Shown: piece by piece, positions 36,292-49,890 of the stretch | Layout of the letters: each line of letters begins with the position of its first letter | Position numbering within the stretch: the stretch's first letter is position 1 | Assembly: GCA_018340375.1 (NCBI GenBank) | Contig: JAFFJZ010000002.1 | Location: 45,590,001 to 45,654,000 of the forward strand | Reading direction: 5' to 3' | Length of the DNA: 64,000 bases | From: Gonatopus flavifemur | Lineage: Eukaryota > Arthropoda > Insecta > Hymenoptera > Dryinidae | Notes under the pieces: generated by a model | The model's database searches: none | Told to the model about the DNA's origin: nothing | The model's input: only the letters and a program-made list of their open reading frames with translations | Made by a program: the position numbers and the translations under genes

Positions 36292-39200
36292 CCAAATTCC
36301 ATACCTACTTCTCACAATGTAAAATCCATAACGGCACCCAAACAAGAATTGAAATCAACATGCTCAGTTCCAGGGTATAAATCATACCTTCACCTAATCA
36401 TGGCATAGATCAATGAGAACTAATTCCTCGTATTATCATATGACATCAACAAAATGTCTCAAGGCACTGCATAATGGATTCAAAGTCCGAAATAGCACCA
36501 TATCGTTGGAAGAGAACAACGTTAATAGATGATAATTGGAATGAATGAAAACGAGCCGATATCGAAACAAATTCAATTAATCCGAACGAGCTTTGTGCCC
36601 ATTCGCATTATTGTTTGACTTTCTCTAAAAGAATTTTCACAACAAATCGAATGCATGAGCATCGAGTTTAATTCCAATGGCATAATCATTTTCCATATTC
36701 ATCTCAATTAATAACCACACCGTAAGTGATGATATTTAATCGATACCACAAAAATCTAGTTCAGTATTTTCTCATCATCTTATCCCTCCTGACTGCTGTA
36801 TTAACTTCACATAAAATCAGAGAGGAGAACTCTGTATGTTCTGTATCTTCTTGAAAGAATGGAATTAGTACACTGAACGTTATTACACAACAAGAACCGA
36901 AAAAAATGATGGAACGTGAGAGGAAAATTTCACAGATCGAGTTTCCACGAAAAACGGGGTTGAAAAATTTTACGATGCTGGTATAATAAATGAGCAAAGG
37001 AATTCATAAATGGAATTAGGATGCCTAAAGCTTTAAATCCACCCTTGCCCAGAAATACACAGCATGTACACTTGAATCCATGAATAAACGGAGATGTGTG
37101 GGGTGAGAGAATGAACCTTTATAAATCAGAATCTCAGAGGTATCCATTCGGAGAAGACAATGTCTCATAAAAATGTAATTTTATAATGAAAAAGATGTCA
37201 TAGATACAATAAAATATTCCTTCCAAGAATTACATTGTTCTTCTGAAGACAATGTTATGTTTGTCCTTTTTTTTGCTTTATTTAATTACAATGATCACAT
37301 GCAGAATTCCTTTTTTTTCAAATCTGTGTCACTCCTTCATCTTCAGCCATACTCCTTTTTCGAGGATTCAAACAAATTCCACGTGATTCCCTGATATCAC
37401 ATTCAGAATATTATCTTCAATCGTGATCGAGTATTGATTTCCTCCTACAGAGAACTCAAATTCCAAAGTACCGTTTACAAGATTTACATTCCTATTAAGG
37501 AAACAATAAAAAGGATCACAAATTTTCCACGAAAAAGATGGGGACGTGAATTACATTTTCGAATTCATCCAACAACACTCAGGATAATCATAACGCAATG
37601 AATAGACCGTGAATTTCAGAGCATACATGCAATTATTGTTCCTGCAACGGTAATTTACTCATCGGCAGACTGTGTTAGGATTTATGATCAAAGCCATAGT
37701 GGGAAGACCCGTTACACAATCGATCAATTTTCAACGACAAATTTATGAGGTTGTAGTTATGCTACGGTATTAACCTCTCACTCCACGTGCATGCATATTG
37801 TATACCACATATAATATGTTACAAATCTAATTCCCGTAGAGATTGGAAATATCTTCTCATCTAAATAATTTTGATATTTGCTCTTATATACAGACATCTT
37901 TTATGAGGAGAATGGTAATTTGATGTTCATAGTCTACCCAACTAGAAATCTACTTCTCGCAAGGGTAGAACAAAGGCAACCTACAAAACCGAGGTAGCGC
38001 TTCCAACCGCGATGAGACCATCCACTTTTAGACTTGAGAGTTCCTTGTACATTTGTCGTTGAATGAAATGTGGACGCATTTCAGAGTCTTCAACGAAATA
38101 TGGGAGTAGAGTTGTCACTTGCTAATGATGTTGATGAGCAATCGATTAGTTCTTTCACTCCTTCTCGCCTACAATTCAGGCCAAGTAATGTTCGCAGCAG
38201 TAAAATTGCCTATCGATAACCTCCTCCTAGGAAGAAGCGGTGTCCTTTTAGACTCGTTCAACCAAATAACTAGGAACTCTTCTCTTCTCCTCACTGAGCT
38301 CCTTTCTCCCCCTGTTGTTTCGTAGTGTGATTTTGTTGCAGGGGATTAATTCTCTTCGTTTTATTATTCCGAACTAAGGTGGTGCTTGACATACAATTTT
38401 AGAACACTTGGTGCACGGACAGATGCCTGCACTTCTCTCTTCTAGTACAGAGAGGCATCCACTTCCAATTTGGATTTCCAATATTCTTTCATTTTCATGA
38501 ATGAACAAGTCACTCCTCATAGGCCTCTGTCACGCCACCGGTTCCACATACAGTTTCCAATTCCCTGATCCGCACTTTGCTCTCCTTCTGAATATACTCC
38601 AATCTGCTCTTCACTGCTATATGAATAGAAATGTTATCACCTGCATTCAGCCCTCTTTGAAATATGAACTCGATATGAAGCTAGGAATGAATCGGGATAA
38701 ATAATATTTCGTGCTGCAGATTTTTCATCAGATCGTACAAATAAGTTCCTCTCTTGAACTCTCTAAGTGTTGTTCACTTAAGTACAATCACCTCTCGTAA
38801 TGATAACTAGGCGTATGATCTAATTAAGGGAAAGGTGGGAGGTCATCGCTTTTCACCTCGTCAAACCATCGATGCTCACGCATCAGTTCGCGACAACTTT
38901 CTCAAGGCGACACCATGCCGCTGAAATCTTAAAATTTTCACATGGTCGTGTGTTCGCTCTCCTTTTCTATCTACAACTCTTATAGAGAATTCGTTGACCA
39001 TCAGTTTCAACAACCTTTTCCCATTCCTTGTGAATGTACAGTCTCGAGTGTGAGTTATAGTCACATTTGCCTTCTGGAATGTGATACCGCATCCTCCTCT
39101 CATCTATTGTCAACATCATCCACGAGATCACTGTACTGGACCAGGACTCCTGAGAATCCAGTGAGAATCCTGGCCAGATTCTACTTGATGTGTCTTCACA

Positions 39201-39555
39201 TTGTAAGGTACATTCATATATTGTAACTTCATTATCTGGGAGAATATCCCCTCTGTTTGGGACTTTACAAGATTATTATTTACAATTATATAGTATTGTT
39301 TGGTAATTGCTCTCTTCAATCCGTGCAAACCCAAGACGAGCGGAATTTCTTTCTATCCGACCGTTTTTCTCATACAGTCCGTTTAACTTCCATACTTCCT
39401 TCGATTTCCAACTCTCAATTGGGGAAATTACATTCTTTTCATTTTTTCATTCTTTCTTTTATCTCTTATGTCAACACGGCGGAGGCCAAATCACTAAGGT
39501 TCTGTCCATAACAAATGTCACAAACCTTATCGAGAATACATGCACACAGAATTCA

Positions 39556-39590
39556 AGAATACAGAATACAGAATACAGAATACAGAATTC
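39556..39590. repeat. AATACAG heptamer tandem repeat
   Basis: GAATACA repeated about 4.5 times with the last unit degraded to GAATTCA. Confidence 0.85.
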
Positions 39591-40285
39591 AGTTAGAATA
39601 CATGAACTTCCTTGGAATTTTTCAGTCTTCCCTGAACAAAACCGTGGAAAACTTTTATATTTAAAGCACGTCGATCTGTCGATGTATTTTTGAACGAAGA
39701 TCGACATAATGCAATCCAAAAGAAAATAATCCTGTGACGTTAATACAGTTTTCAAGCTTGTTATCTGCTTTCATAATCCATGATGTGAGCATTCATGTAT
39801 GAATTATGTAGAATTATCAATAACAATGGTAGCTAAATACAATTCATTGAGCATGAAGAAACAATGTATTCAAAGTGAATAAAGCAACTATATATTAACA
39901 GTACTGTTCTCGAAACTGAAAACATTAAATATTCAATAAACCTAAGCTCATTGTACAGGAATGGGAGCTGAAAATCGAAATAAATGAAAATCCTAGAACA
40001 AAAAAACAAAGTCATTCTGGTTTATTATCGATTACAACATTTTAACTGAATATATTATAGGATTACAATGAATTTCGATTTATTTCCCTTTCCTCCGCTC
40101 ATCGACTATCAGATTCAATCAAGTGTACGTAAAGTTGCATATATTCATCAAGACCGCTTAAGCACAGACGATAGGTTACAAATCGAGGCCATGAATCTAG
40201 TCATGGGTCTGCGGGCTATGCCTTCTTTTTCCTCATCCGAACCCCGCAATGATCATGGGAAAAAGCAAAAAGGAAAATCGAAGAA

Positions 40286-40313
40286 CGGAAGGAAGGAAGG
40301 AAGGAAGGAAGGA
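40286..40313. repeat. GGAA microsatellite
   Basis: About seven consecutive GGAA units. The lysine/glutamate-rich open frames over it are a by-product. Confidence 0.9.
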
Positions 40314-41419
40314 AAGTGGAGAAGTAAGACTTAGATATAGAGAGGAGGAGAAAGTTGAGAACCCGTGCCCTCTTGAAGATTTCGCTATCCCACTGCGATC
40401 GGGATCAGTGAAGCGTGGCAAAGCAAGTTATTTGAAATGGAAATAACATCGTCGTAGAGTGGAAGCGCGGATAACGATAGGATTTCAAGATGTATGGATG
40501 TGTGAGCATATATATGTATATATATGAGGGGGTGTTTTGGTTACGCATTCGTAAATTCGCAAAGTCTTGAGGCTATTGAAACGTTTTCCAATTTTTCTCT
40601 CCGCTCTGATGTATCCATTTCTTTGTTCGTTTTTACATGTATCGTTAATTTCCTCTTACAATTCTGAATCAGAGCCGATTCATATTCCACCTCTTTTCCA
40701 ATTTGTATTCATGCATAACCTTTCCATACGGCCTTGAGAATAAAATTCTATGCAAACGGTTTCCGATGCAGTACAGCAACATTCTCAAATGTTAGATTAT
40801 TCCGAGAATATGATTTTGTATTTCATTTTTACGGCAAAACTTTTTGAGCTCGGTTCGGTTCAAGATTGGCAGAATCAGGATTTCGGGGATACAACGATTG
40901 CTGATTTTCCAATCTATTTCAACTAGAAATCATCGTTGTGTTCGTTTTGACGCTATTACGTGCATTAATTGAAAATATTCCTGCATTCCGTGCAAGCTTT
41001 TGAATCGAACCGGATATTCAATGATTCTCATTTAATCTTGCATGTTGAATGAACAATTCATTGAATCAACAATGCATTATTACATATACGACAATCGATG
41101 TAGTACCAGAATGTACTATGAATGTTATGCAAATATTCGATGTATGTCTAATACTCGTGAGAATGAAATTTTTATAAATACTTGGTATATAATTATATTA
41201 TGAATTCGCCGAAATATTTGATCAAGCGTTGACCAAATCACTGCTGCATTCTGTACAACAGAATGTAATGAATATATTCCAATATTGTCGAACAAATGCA
41301 TACCCTCTGCATGTATAGCATTCCTTGACTTTTTCCTTCTCTCTGAATTGAAAAATATAATTTATCTGAATATGTTAAGACACCCGCCTATGTTGAAATT
41401 GTAAACCAGTAAAACCCAA

Positions 41420-41791
41420 CACGGAGAAAAAAGAATTCGCTATGACAGTGAAACCTGATTTTGCTAGGTACCTCTTGCTGGATCAGCAAAGTTCTTGCTG
41501 TGACAGCAATCTATTTGCTATCACAGCAACCTTGTTAGCTACGGCAGCAATTTTTTTAGCTGTGGCAGCAACAAATTTTCGCTCCCCCAGCAAAATTTTG
41601 TTTGCTATTCTGTATATAATACTAAAAATTTTGCTAGTCCAGCAAAAAATTTGCTCTTTCAGCCAATTATATTGCTCTCTCAGCAATTCAGTTAACTGCG
41701 GTAGCCAATTTTTAGCTAGGTTAGCAAAAAAATTTGCTATTCTATATATAATACCTCGATTTGCTGCGTCAGCAAGTTTTTTCTCTCCGTG
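41420..41791. mobile_element. Element made of TTGCT-N5-AGCAA dyads
   Basis: The terminal repeats are CACGGAGAAAAAA and TTTTTTCTCTCCGTG. The 370-bp interior contains about twelve copies of the dyad (T/A)GCT-five bases-AGC(A)A, with a different spacer each time, for example GGATC, GTGAC, ATCAC, AGTCC, CTCTC, GCGTC. A GCTATTCTGTATATAATAC segment also occurs twice. It is non-coding. The regular half-site and fixed spacer are unlike ordinary microsatellite decay. Confidence 0.75.
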
Positions 41792-42968
41792 AAGGATTCC
41801 ATATTTTCTTGCACTTGAATCATGGTTAAATCTTCAACACAATATTGAAAACCTTTTTTCTGTTCCTTTAGATTTCCACGTCTTCCCGCTTTATTGCTTT
41901 CCACGTTTCGACCAACTTATTTTTCTGCAGTTTATTTCGAGAACACTTTCTCAGAGATATTATCATGAATTAACATGAAATTACCCAATTCAATGAACAT
42001 GGTACGAACACAAGACACATTATTAAAAAAGCACAAAGTTTCACACCTGGAATTTTCTTTTTGTCTCTCGATATTACTCGGGAAGCTGAACCACAAACCA
42101 CCTGCAATCATCCCCAACACGAAATTATCATGACTCTACTACTTCATATTCTACTTGTTGAATTAACTTGAGAGCAGTTGCCAGTTTTATTTACCTTCGG
42201 AATATCAAGCCACAGACTGAACGTGAGACTTGACCACACGAATTTTTTTCTCATTAGCAGAACGGCCACTGTAGTTTTATGGAAATCATTACACGAAAGT
42301 AATTACATTCCCGTTCTACGAATGCTTCATGATAATTCTAATTTTTACGATAAATAAAAATTAAAACATCAGCATTGCAGGTCCCGGAATACTTCATTCG
42401 GAACTTCCCTGACGAATGATTAAATACTATCGAAAAAGCAAACTGGACGACAAATACAATACTTTCAACAAAGCAAGTTCAATTTAACTTCTTCCTACAG
42501 TATGTTATCCTGAATCCATTCCCTGGAGTCCCCCTGTGGAGTGTTTCGATACCAAATTCGCAATCTATATCTTCTACATACGAAAAACAAATGACAAAAG
42601 TTTCTCGTGACATGCATTAACTGTTGAATAATTGTCAGGAAAGTATCGATCCACGATTGAAATATGTGAAAATCTTTCATATATTTCTTCCATTCGCGTG
42701 ATAACCTTATGGAAATATGTACAGCGTACATCAACGAGTGTGTAACTGACATGTAATTGCACATGCTGACACGAAATCACAGATCGAAACGAAGTTACAT
42801 GTTATTGACTGTTAGTAGCTGTAGGTCATTGGATCACGTCAATCACGAGTAGACAATGGGGAATGTACATTTATTCTTTCATATTGTTGTGAAGATGGAA
42901 AACAATGGCGGTGAAAGAACGTAATATCATTCTTGTAAATATATGATCTGAAAATTTTGAAGAATATA
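41792..42968. other. Gene-free stretch
   Basis: No gene or repeat structure is visible; it is unique AT-rich sequence between two mobile elements. Confidence 0.45.
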
Positions 42969-44181
42969 GGGTGTTTCATTTTCGGGTGATATTTTTTCTC
43001 TCTTTGTCCTACCTGGAAATTTGATATTTTATGGGGAATAAAAAATATTCCCGTTGGAAAAAAAAAATTTCAAGTGGATAGGAGGTTTAGTTCATCCAAA
43101 AATTCAGTTTCCCGTTTGAATAACACAGGAAACTCATTAACTTTGGTTTTCACTCGGTTTTTCGATGTTGAATAGATTTTTTTGAAAAAATGAATATAAT
43201 AGACTTGTAGGGCATAAAATTTACTACAAAAATGTTTCCACGGAATGGAGCTGTACAACCAGGTTTATTATTGAAATTTGTCTCCTGACGTTTCGAATGG
43301 TTTCCACCCATTATCACAGGTACATTTCGGAGGGGAAGCGGGTCCAAGCGATTTTACTGCACCATCCCCCTTCCGAAATGTACCTTTGATAATGAGTGGA
43401 AACCACTCGAAACATCAGGAGACAAATTTCAATAATAAACCTGGCTCAATCACTCGTGAATCACACGTCACTTATTTCACTGATCGATTGTGTCCACGAG
43501 TACAGTCCCAGCTACTTTGGGTGAAATTTTGTTTTTCAACCCCTCCCGATGGAAGCGGGCCCGAGCGATTTCACTGCACCATCCCCCCTCCGAAATGTAC
43601 CTTTGATAATAGGTGGAAACCACTCGAAACCCCAGGAGACAAATTTCAATAATAAACCTGGCTTAATCACTCGTAAATGGATCACCCGTCACTTATTGCT
43701 CTTATAATTTTGTATTCATTGATCTTACATGCAGAATTGACTTATAATACACTTTATATGGCTCTAAAATTTATAATCTCAGGAACAACTTATTCAAAAA
43801 CAATAATTAAATGTAAATTTCAATAAATACAAGATTATAGGGGATTTTATGCCGATTTTTATCAGAGTTCACCTTTCAAGCTCTGTAACTCCAAAACGTA
43901 TTGGTCGTACAGCTCTATCTCATGGGAACTTTTTTGTAGCAAATTTCATGCCCTATAAGCCCATCATACCCATCCACTCGAAAAAAATGTTTTGAACAGC
44001 GTAAAATCGAGTTGAAATCAAAGTTAACCAGTTTCCTGTGTTATTCAAATGAGGAATCGAATTTTCGAATTAGCTAAGCTTCTAATTCACTCAGAATTTT
44101 TTTTCCTACGGCAATGTTTTTCCTGCCTCATAAAATATCAAATTTGCAGGTAGGACAGAGGAAGGAAAAATAAAACACTCT
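42969..44181. mobile_element. Large fold-back element with GGGTGTTTCATTTT-type ends
   Basis: The left end GGGTGTTTCATTTT pairs with AAATAAAACACTC at the right. The arms (about 42,990-43,260 and 43,905-44,160) share CCTAC(C)TG.AAATTTGATATTTTATG, AACACAGGAAACT and GGGCATAAAATTT.CTACAAAAA in inverted order. The centre holds a second palindrome (about 43,262-43,440) and a direct duplication of about 130 bases (43,340-43,470 and 43,555-43,690) with CCGAAATGTACCTTTGATAAT. No transposase is seen. Confidence 0.7.
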
Positions 44182-46934
44182 AATTCACACAGATCATTCA
44201 AAGAAATCAATCCTGAACTATGATTAGATTTGATCCTGATAAATTCAAAACTCGTATCAATTACATACCCTCCTGAATGTACGGGAAAGGGAAAGAAGAA
44301 ATATCATCGAATAACTTAGAATTCATTCATAAAAAAGATATCATAAACCATAACGGTGTTCCCTCATCACTGGAAAGTGTATCGTCTCATGTTTATCATT
44401 CCATACGTATCTCATTTCTTCCCCTAAGAGATATAACCATCCGAGATATGAAACTTTCTCACTCAAATTTCGATCATTGAAGAGTAAATTAGAGTTATAC
44501 GGAAGAATTGATTTTCAAAGAATCAGTAAGACGATTGAAAAATCGTTCGTGCATTGATTTTTTAGTTTTCCAAAGTCTCTGAGAATTGGTTGATGATCAA
44601 ATTTTCTTATAACAAAAACATGTGTTCGATAGAATTCGATTCTTTTTGCAATATTCTTTCAACGATAAACTCTCAAGGCATGAATCGAATCGAAATGAAA
44701 CAGATTCGCTAGTATGAAACAGCAACGGAAACTGCAATTTTACTGAACAACGCAGAATCGAAGAATTTGTTCCAAACAAGGGAGAAACCGTCATTTCCCT
44801 GGCAAGTACCGATTGGAAAGTGATCCTGCACATCTCGAGTGCAAAATTAATTCTCAAAATTCTTTCGTCACTCCAGTTATTTTCCATAACTCTTCTGAAT
44901 ACGATTTACATATTTCTATCGAATCTTCACTGCCTTCTTTCAAAGAAAATACAGTTCTTCCGCCAATAAACAAGACGAAAAGAAAATACCAACGAAAATA
45001 GCATAGAACTTCAGATGCACGAATAAGTTACGCACGTAACTGAAGTAAGCACGTAACGTAAGGTAAGCACGAACGTGTTTTATCAGTATCACAAACTTGA
45101 AAGTGTTGCGTATTCAAACTATTCGAGCTAGAATTTTTGTACAATATACAAAGAAATGTATTTATTTATGATGACTTCTTCGATTCATAGAAATTCGTTC
45201 AGAATTATCACTGTAAAAAAATCTTGCTCTCGCTTCATAAAAAATGTTATGTTCAGAAGGAATCTTCAATTTCCTGGCATCCAGAATTCCAAAACACCTA
45301 TTAAAAGCGTAAAAACACAAACCCACGCGATACAATTTCTCTGACAAAATCGATCGTAATTGACATCGAAAAGTAAAAGTTTAGGTTCCTGGGAAAAGAC
45401 CTTACTTGGTTACATCCCCAACTTCATCCCGGATCATCAGAGAGTTGAATCAGCGGTTGAACCTGCTTGTTATAGCTGTTACAATTCCACGTAAACTCCT
45501 ACGTTTGTAAAAACTGTATCAAATCCAGCATCGTCTCGAAAACTCCAACTTTCATCTCACAATGAGGAAAAATTCGTTCTACTGCAGGAAATTCATGAGA
45601 AAAACGATCCAAAACTCTACATTATGCACAATCGAACCGAATTTGAAACAGAAAAATATATTTTCATCTTGAATCAATACATGAAATACATCTTTTCCTT
45701 TGATAATCCTTCAGAAAATGAATGATGAAAAGATAAACGAATTTCATCTTCACGCATCACTTAAACGAGCTCGAGATATGATGAACACGTATAGGTCATT
45801 CAAACACAGTTAACTTCTAAGAAAAATCTTTCTCAAATGAAAATCCTGCGCACTTCAAACGGAATACGAGATAAAAGATTAAAATGCATGAACCAGTCAA
45901 GCTCAAAGAAGAACGTCCTAATGTTGGTTTCATAAATGATATCGTGGATTCAATGTTACGTGTGCGCATAAATGGCGAATTGGAAATACTCAATGAAACC
46001 AGAAATTTGAATGGAGATTTCAATCCATTCAAGTTAAAGGAAAATAAATTCAGGATGTTTTCCTATAACGGCTTGTTGCACAATCAATAGTAGTTCTCTC
46101 CGTGTATAGTGATGCATTTTATATGCACTGAGGCGATTACGATGAAATGTACGTAGTCTTAGTCGTACGGTTATCCCTGCATCACATGTGGTGGAGAGAA
46201 AAAGAGATTGCGATACCATTCGTGCAATATCTCTCCGTGAACTACAGGAGGATTTGGATCAAATGACTGGATTTTAGTGAGATAAAATGATTTTCGCTCA
46301 CCGTAGTTCCATTTCATCAATGCGATGCTCTTAATGCTCGAGTTTAATGTTATACGATAAGGGGAAGTATTATGCAAAACATTGTAAATAACGACCACAA
46401 CGTAAATTGTTGAATTTTCGATAATCAACTATTATGATGAGCGATAATGAATGTGAGAAACTATGAAACAGCTGAAAGTGTTTTATCATTCAACTAGCAA
46501 TCATGAATTTCCTTTCCAAGAGTAAAAACAGTGTGGAGTAGAGGGTGGTAACTAAATCGTTGGATATATAATAGAAACAAAGGATTTTATGCATTCAGAA
46601 ACAAAGACCGCGAGAAAAAGAATACGTGCATGAGATTTGGAGATGTTATCAAAAGAAATACGCATCAAATGTAGAATCAGTGGAATGAGATAAAAATAGT
46701 CAGACGTGGGTGCATTCAAGGGAATTTATGCTTCAAAATATATCATTTTCATAATCCATACTACACACGTTTAAACCATTCCACCGTATCATTACCTCAT
46801 ACGAATAATTCTGCAATTATTCCAAGAAGTTTCTAATGATTACATTCAAAAAATTTCTCTTCATTCCTTCATCGCCAATTTTACATACTAATACTATCCT
46901 TGCTGCAGGCTGAGGAATTTACCCACTTCATCCT
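44182..46934. other. Gene-free block
   Basis: No supported gene. A small run of GTAAGCACGTAAC-like words lies at 45,025-45,075. Open frames stay below 100 residues without domains. Confidence 0.5.
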
Positions 46935-47405
46935 ACTCTGGTAAAAATTTTTCTAGTCTCCCCATTTACCATCCACGTACTAGATGGGACCCACGTGGGG
47001 GCAACTGGATAACACATTTCACCCAATTTCACTTTAGTGCCCAAACATTTAATTGGTTTATGTAGATTTTTCATGCATCAACTGATCTTACAGTTACAAA
47101 AAGAACCCCAACGTTTCAAATTGTCACTCGGGATTATTTTATGGAAATAAATTCAAAAGCAACGTTCTTGACTGGAGATTACATGTCAAAATACATTGTT
47201 ACCTTATTCATAGATGTGATTTTTACAGGAAACACATGATTTCACATTTCTAATTACCAATTCAACAACATTCTAACAATTCTCTGGGACATCTGGATGG
47301 GCACAGGCTAAAAAGTGCGTTGAAAAACTAGCTAGAGACCAACCTAACATGTGGGAAAAGTAGCTGGGGACCATCTAATCCCCAATCATAATTTCTACTT
47401 GGGTA
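46935..47405. mobile_element. Eroded MITE related to the 35.4-kb fold-back
   Basis: The ends ACTCTGGTAAAAATTTTTCTAG and, on the minus strand, ATACCCAAGTAGAAATT are imperfect inverted repeats and resemble the ACCCTGGTAGAAATT end of the element at 35,424-35,722. Internal GATGGGACCC / GGGGACCATC words are inverted partners. The element is decayed, so boundaries are approximate. Confidence 0.4.
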
Positions 47406-49200
47406 TAATTTTGCTAAAACCACAAGAAAAAGAACACCATCCTCATCGTCATCATCTCTCAAACGCGGGATCAGAAATGGAATCACAGATATTATTTGGA
47501 ATTACATAAATACCCTTCGCGTGGAGTACACCCGAGCCGAATCAAAGTTATCTTCTTTCGCATAACCGTTTGGCGGGGAAGAAAATTTCGCTACGAGACT
47601 ATCGCGTTATACGACCATACTCTCTTATAATACACCTCAAGAGGGCATTGGTTGAATGTAAGATCATGCTTTACATACCTTCAACTATACATTTTTATTT
47701 TTCAAACAAATATCCCACGCCAGTTTTATTGAAATTGCATTCTGAAGTCATTCACAATCATTTTACTGCTCCTGTTCGAAACGAAGGACAACGGCGTGCG
47801 TGCGGTGCGAGATAGTGCTGGTTATTTGAATTCTTTTATCAAAGAATAGAATATCAAAATATTAGAAAATATAATGAAATGAAAAACCAAGAGTAGGAAG
47901 GAGAGAAATCCTGGTGGGAAGAGAAAAGAGAAGAAGCGGAGGAGAGATAGAAAAAGAACAGAAGATATAGTATGTATGTAGTAACACTTCTTTTGTATTT
48001 GTCCCGTGGGATCAAGATCCCTTCTTTTATATCCGTTTGAAGGTAAAGATAGCGCTTTGCTAACGGATACACAACGATATCAAAAATATACGAATAATAT
48101 AATTCTTTTTCGGAGATACTACGCGTATCAAAATATTGTGAATCCCAAAGCTCGCCGAAGTGCAAGGATCTCAGACATTTTCTTGGAAGTTTCAAACAGC
48201 TTCACTCTTCATTTGATTTCAAATATATTTCAATGTCGATAACTCCAATCTATCTCAATCCCAGAATTTTTCTTGGAGAAGAGTGATCCAATTTCCAACA
48301 TCGAATATCTAAAAATCATTAGAAATAAGGAGTCGAATATCACAAAAATCTAATGGATTCTATATAGCTTTTAAAATATGTGTAACACGACACAGAAGGA
48401 GTATCTCCCTTTGATCCACATTGTATGACAGGGACGGATATATTATCTCGCTTATCTCTCGTTCCCTAGTTTGCTGGAGGTTACATAACTATGTTCTCCT
48501 CCATCCGTAGTTTGCGTTACTCACTTTCGGAAATTACTTCCTGACTGTGTTCGTCTTGCTCACACCGTAAACAGGATGTGTTTATAGTTAATAGACGAGC
48601 ACTTGGATATGGCAACAACGTCCCACTTGCATCCAATATTGTTGAGGATAAAGAAATTATTCTTCAATCTAATTAGACGAAGATGGTATTTCTCAGTGAT
48701 CAACCGATCTCATTCCGAGTCTCAAAATTATCAACTATCAATAATCCATCTTTTTCACTTCCTTTACTTTGTCTCTCATTTTTCAATCTGTAAATAGCAA
48801 CGATACACAAAAAATTCACCATGATTTTACAACAGTCATTATCCATCAGAAATCGATTGTGTTGATTAGGTATGGTAGATTGCAAATAACTATATTTATC
48901 CTCAAAAATCGAAGCAGATATTCGCCCTTCCCTTACGCACTATCTGGACATGTTCATTCAATTTGATTATTACTTCTGAAAGAATTCAAGGCTATGAAAT
49001 ACACGAGTTCAACATTCAAAGGATGCAGATTCCTGAGTAATTTATGGAAATCAATACACAATGAGATAATAGATTGAAAAAAAAAATTAGAAACATCAAC
49101 GAATCATCCAGATCAATAATGTATTTAAATGAATGTCAGGTGGAACAGTGAATATGGTATATCCTGTGGCTCAATTTGTTAGCGAGAAATTCAATATACT
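47406..49200. other. Gene-free stretch
   Basis: No gene, RNA or repeat is recognised. Open frames are up to 113 residues with no domain. Confidence 0.45.
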
Positions 49201-49890
49201 GGAAATGTATGACTGTAGAACTAATGAATATCGCTTATTGGATCGATAGTCAGCTTCACTCGCATGTCATATCCAACTAACTTTATTCAAGAACAATCTA
49301 TGATCGCCACAAAAATTTCAACGTCAATTGATCTGTGAAGTGCATCCTGTTACATATTTGTTTCGATATTCGTGATATTTTTTAAAACATTCGGGTATTA
49401 TAAAAATGCAGGGCAGTTCAAGTGCACGAAAACATATACGATCAACTATTCAAGCGTTTGGTCGGTGATTTTTACCATTTCCGACACCTTGTTCCTTTCG
49501 GGAGGATTATTTTACAGTTGAAGAAGATGATCCTACCTCGAGGGGTTGGGACCATGATTTTGACGTTGATTGATTACCGATTTCGTAGTCAGCCAATGCT
49601 CCACCAATCCTGACACATTGTCATTCACCTGACGTATTGGATGATCCTCCCGATTCTAGCTCTGTACCGGCGCAGCTTTGACTCACTCAGTGAAGCTTCC
49701 CCGACCATAATTTTAATGCCGATTGATTATCGATTTCATAGTCAGCCAGAGCCCCATCGCTACTGGTACATCGTTGCCTCCCTACCGTATCGAATTCTCA
49801 CATCGTAGTCTCGTCTCATTAAATTAACCATGTTGCTGGAAAGATACAAGCAACCATGATAACGATTCCGTATTGAAACAAAGTAGCAAC
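49201..49890 (+). repeat. 690-bp repeat, left copy of an inverted pair
   Basis: This interval is almost identical to the reverse complement of 60,318-61,006 over its whole length. It has no terminal inverted repeats and no obvious target duplication. Inside, a segment of about 55 bases (GACCATGATTTTGACG...CAGTCAGCCA type) recurs 153 bases later, at about 49,550 and 49,703. A 63-residue open frame is conserved between the two copies only because the DNA is; I do not call it a gene. Confidence 0.9.

Larger units (their letters stand above)
35764..41419. other. Gene-free block with simple repeats
   Basis: No gene is supported. Simple sequences are a run of 15 G at 36,277-36,291, a (AATACAG) heptamer repeat of about 4.5 units at 39,556-39,590, and a (GGAA) run at 40,286-40,313. 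Otherwise it is unique AT-rich DNA with short, domain-free frames. Confidence 0.5.

Noticed and set aside
40233..40446. Lysine/arginine/glutamate-rich frames
   Set aside because: Produced by the GGAA microsatellite.
41420..41791. Simple microsatellite explanation for the dyad element
   Set aside because: Spacing between dyads is irregular and spacers differ, which slippage does not produce.
41442..41792. 116-residue frame across the TTGCT dyad element
   Set aside because: The protein is alanine/leucine-rich only because of the repeated GCT/GCA dyads; it ends with the element and has no start context.
49422..49613. 63-residue frame conserved at 49.4 kb and 60.6 kb
   Set aside because: The conservation reflects the 690-bp DNA repeat as a whole; one copy of the pair differs by a single residue and there is no protein family match.
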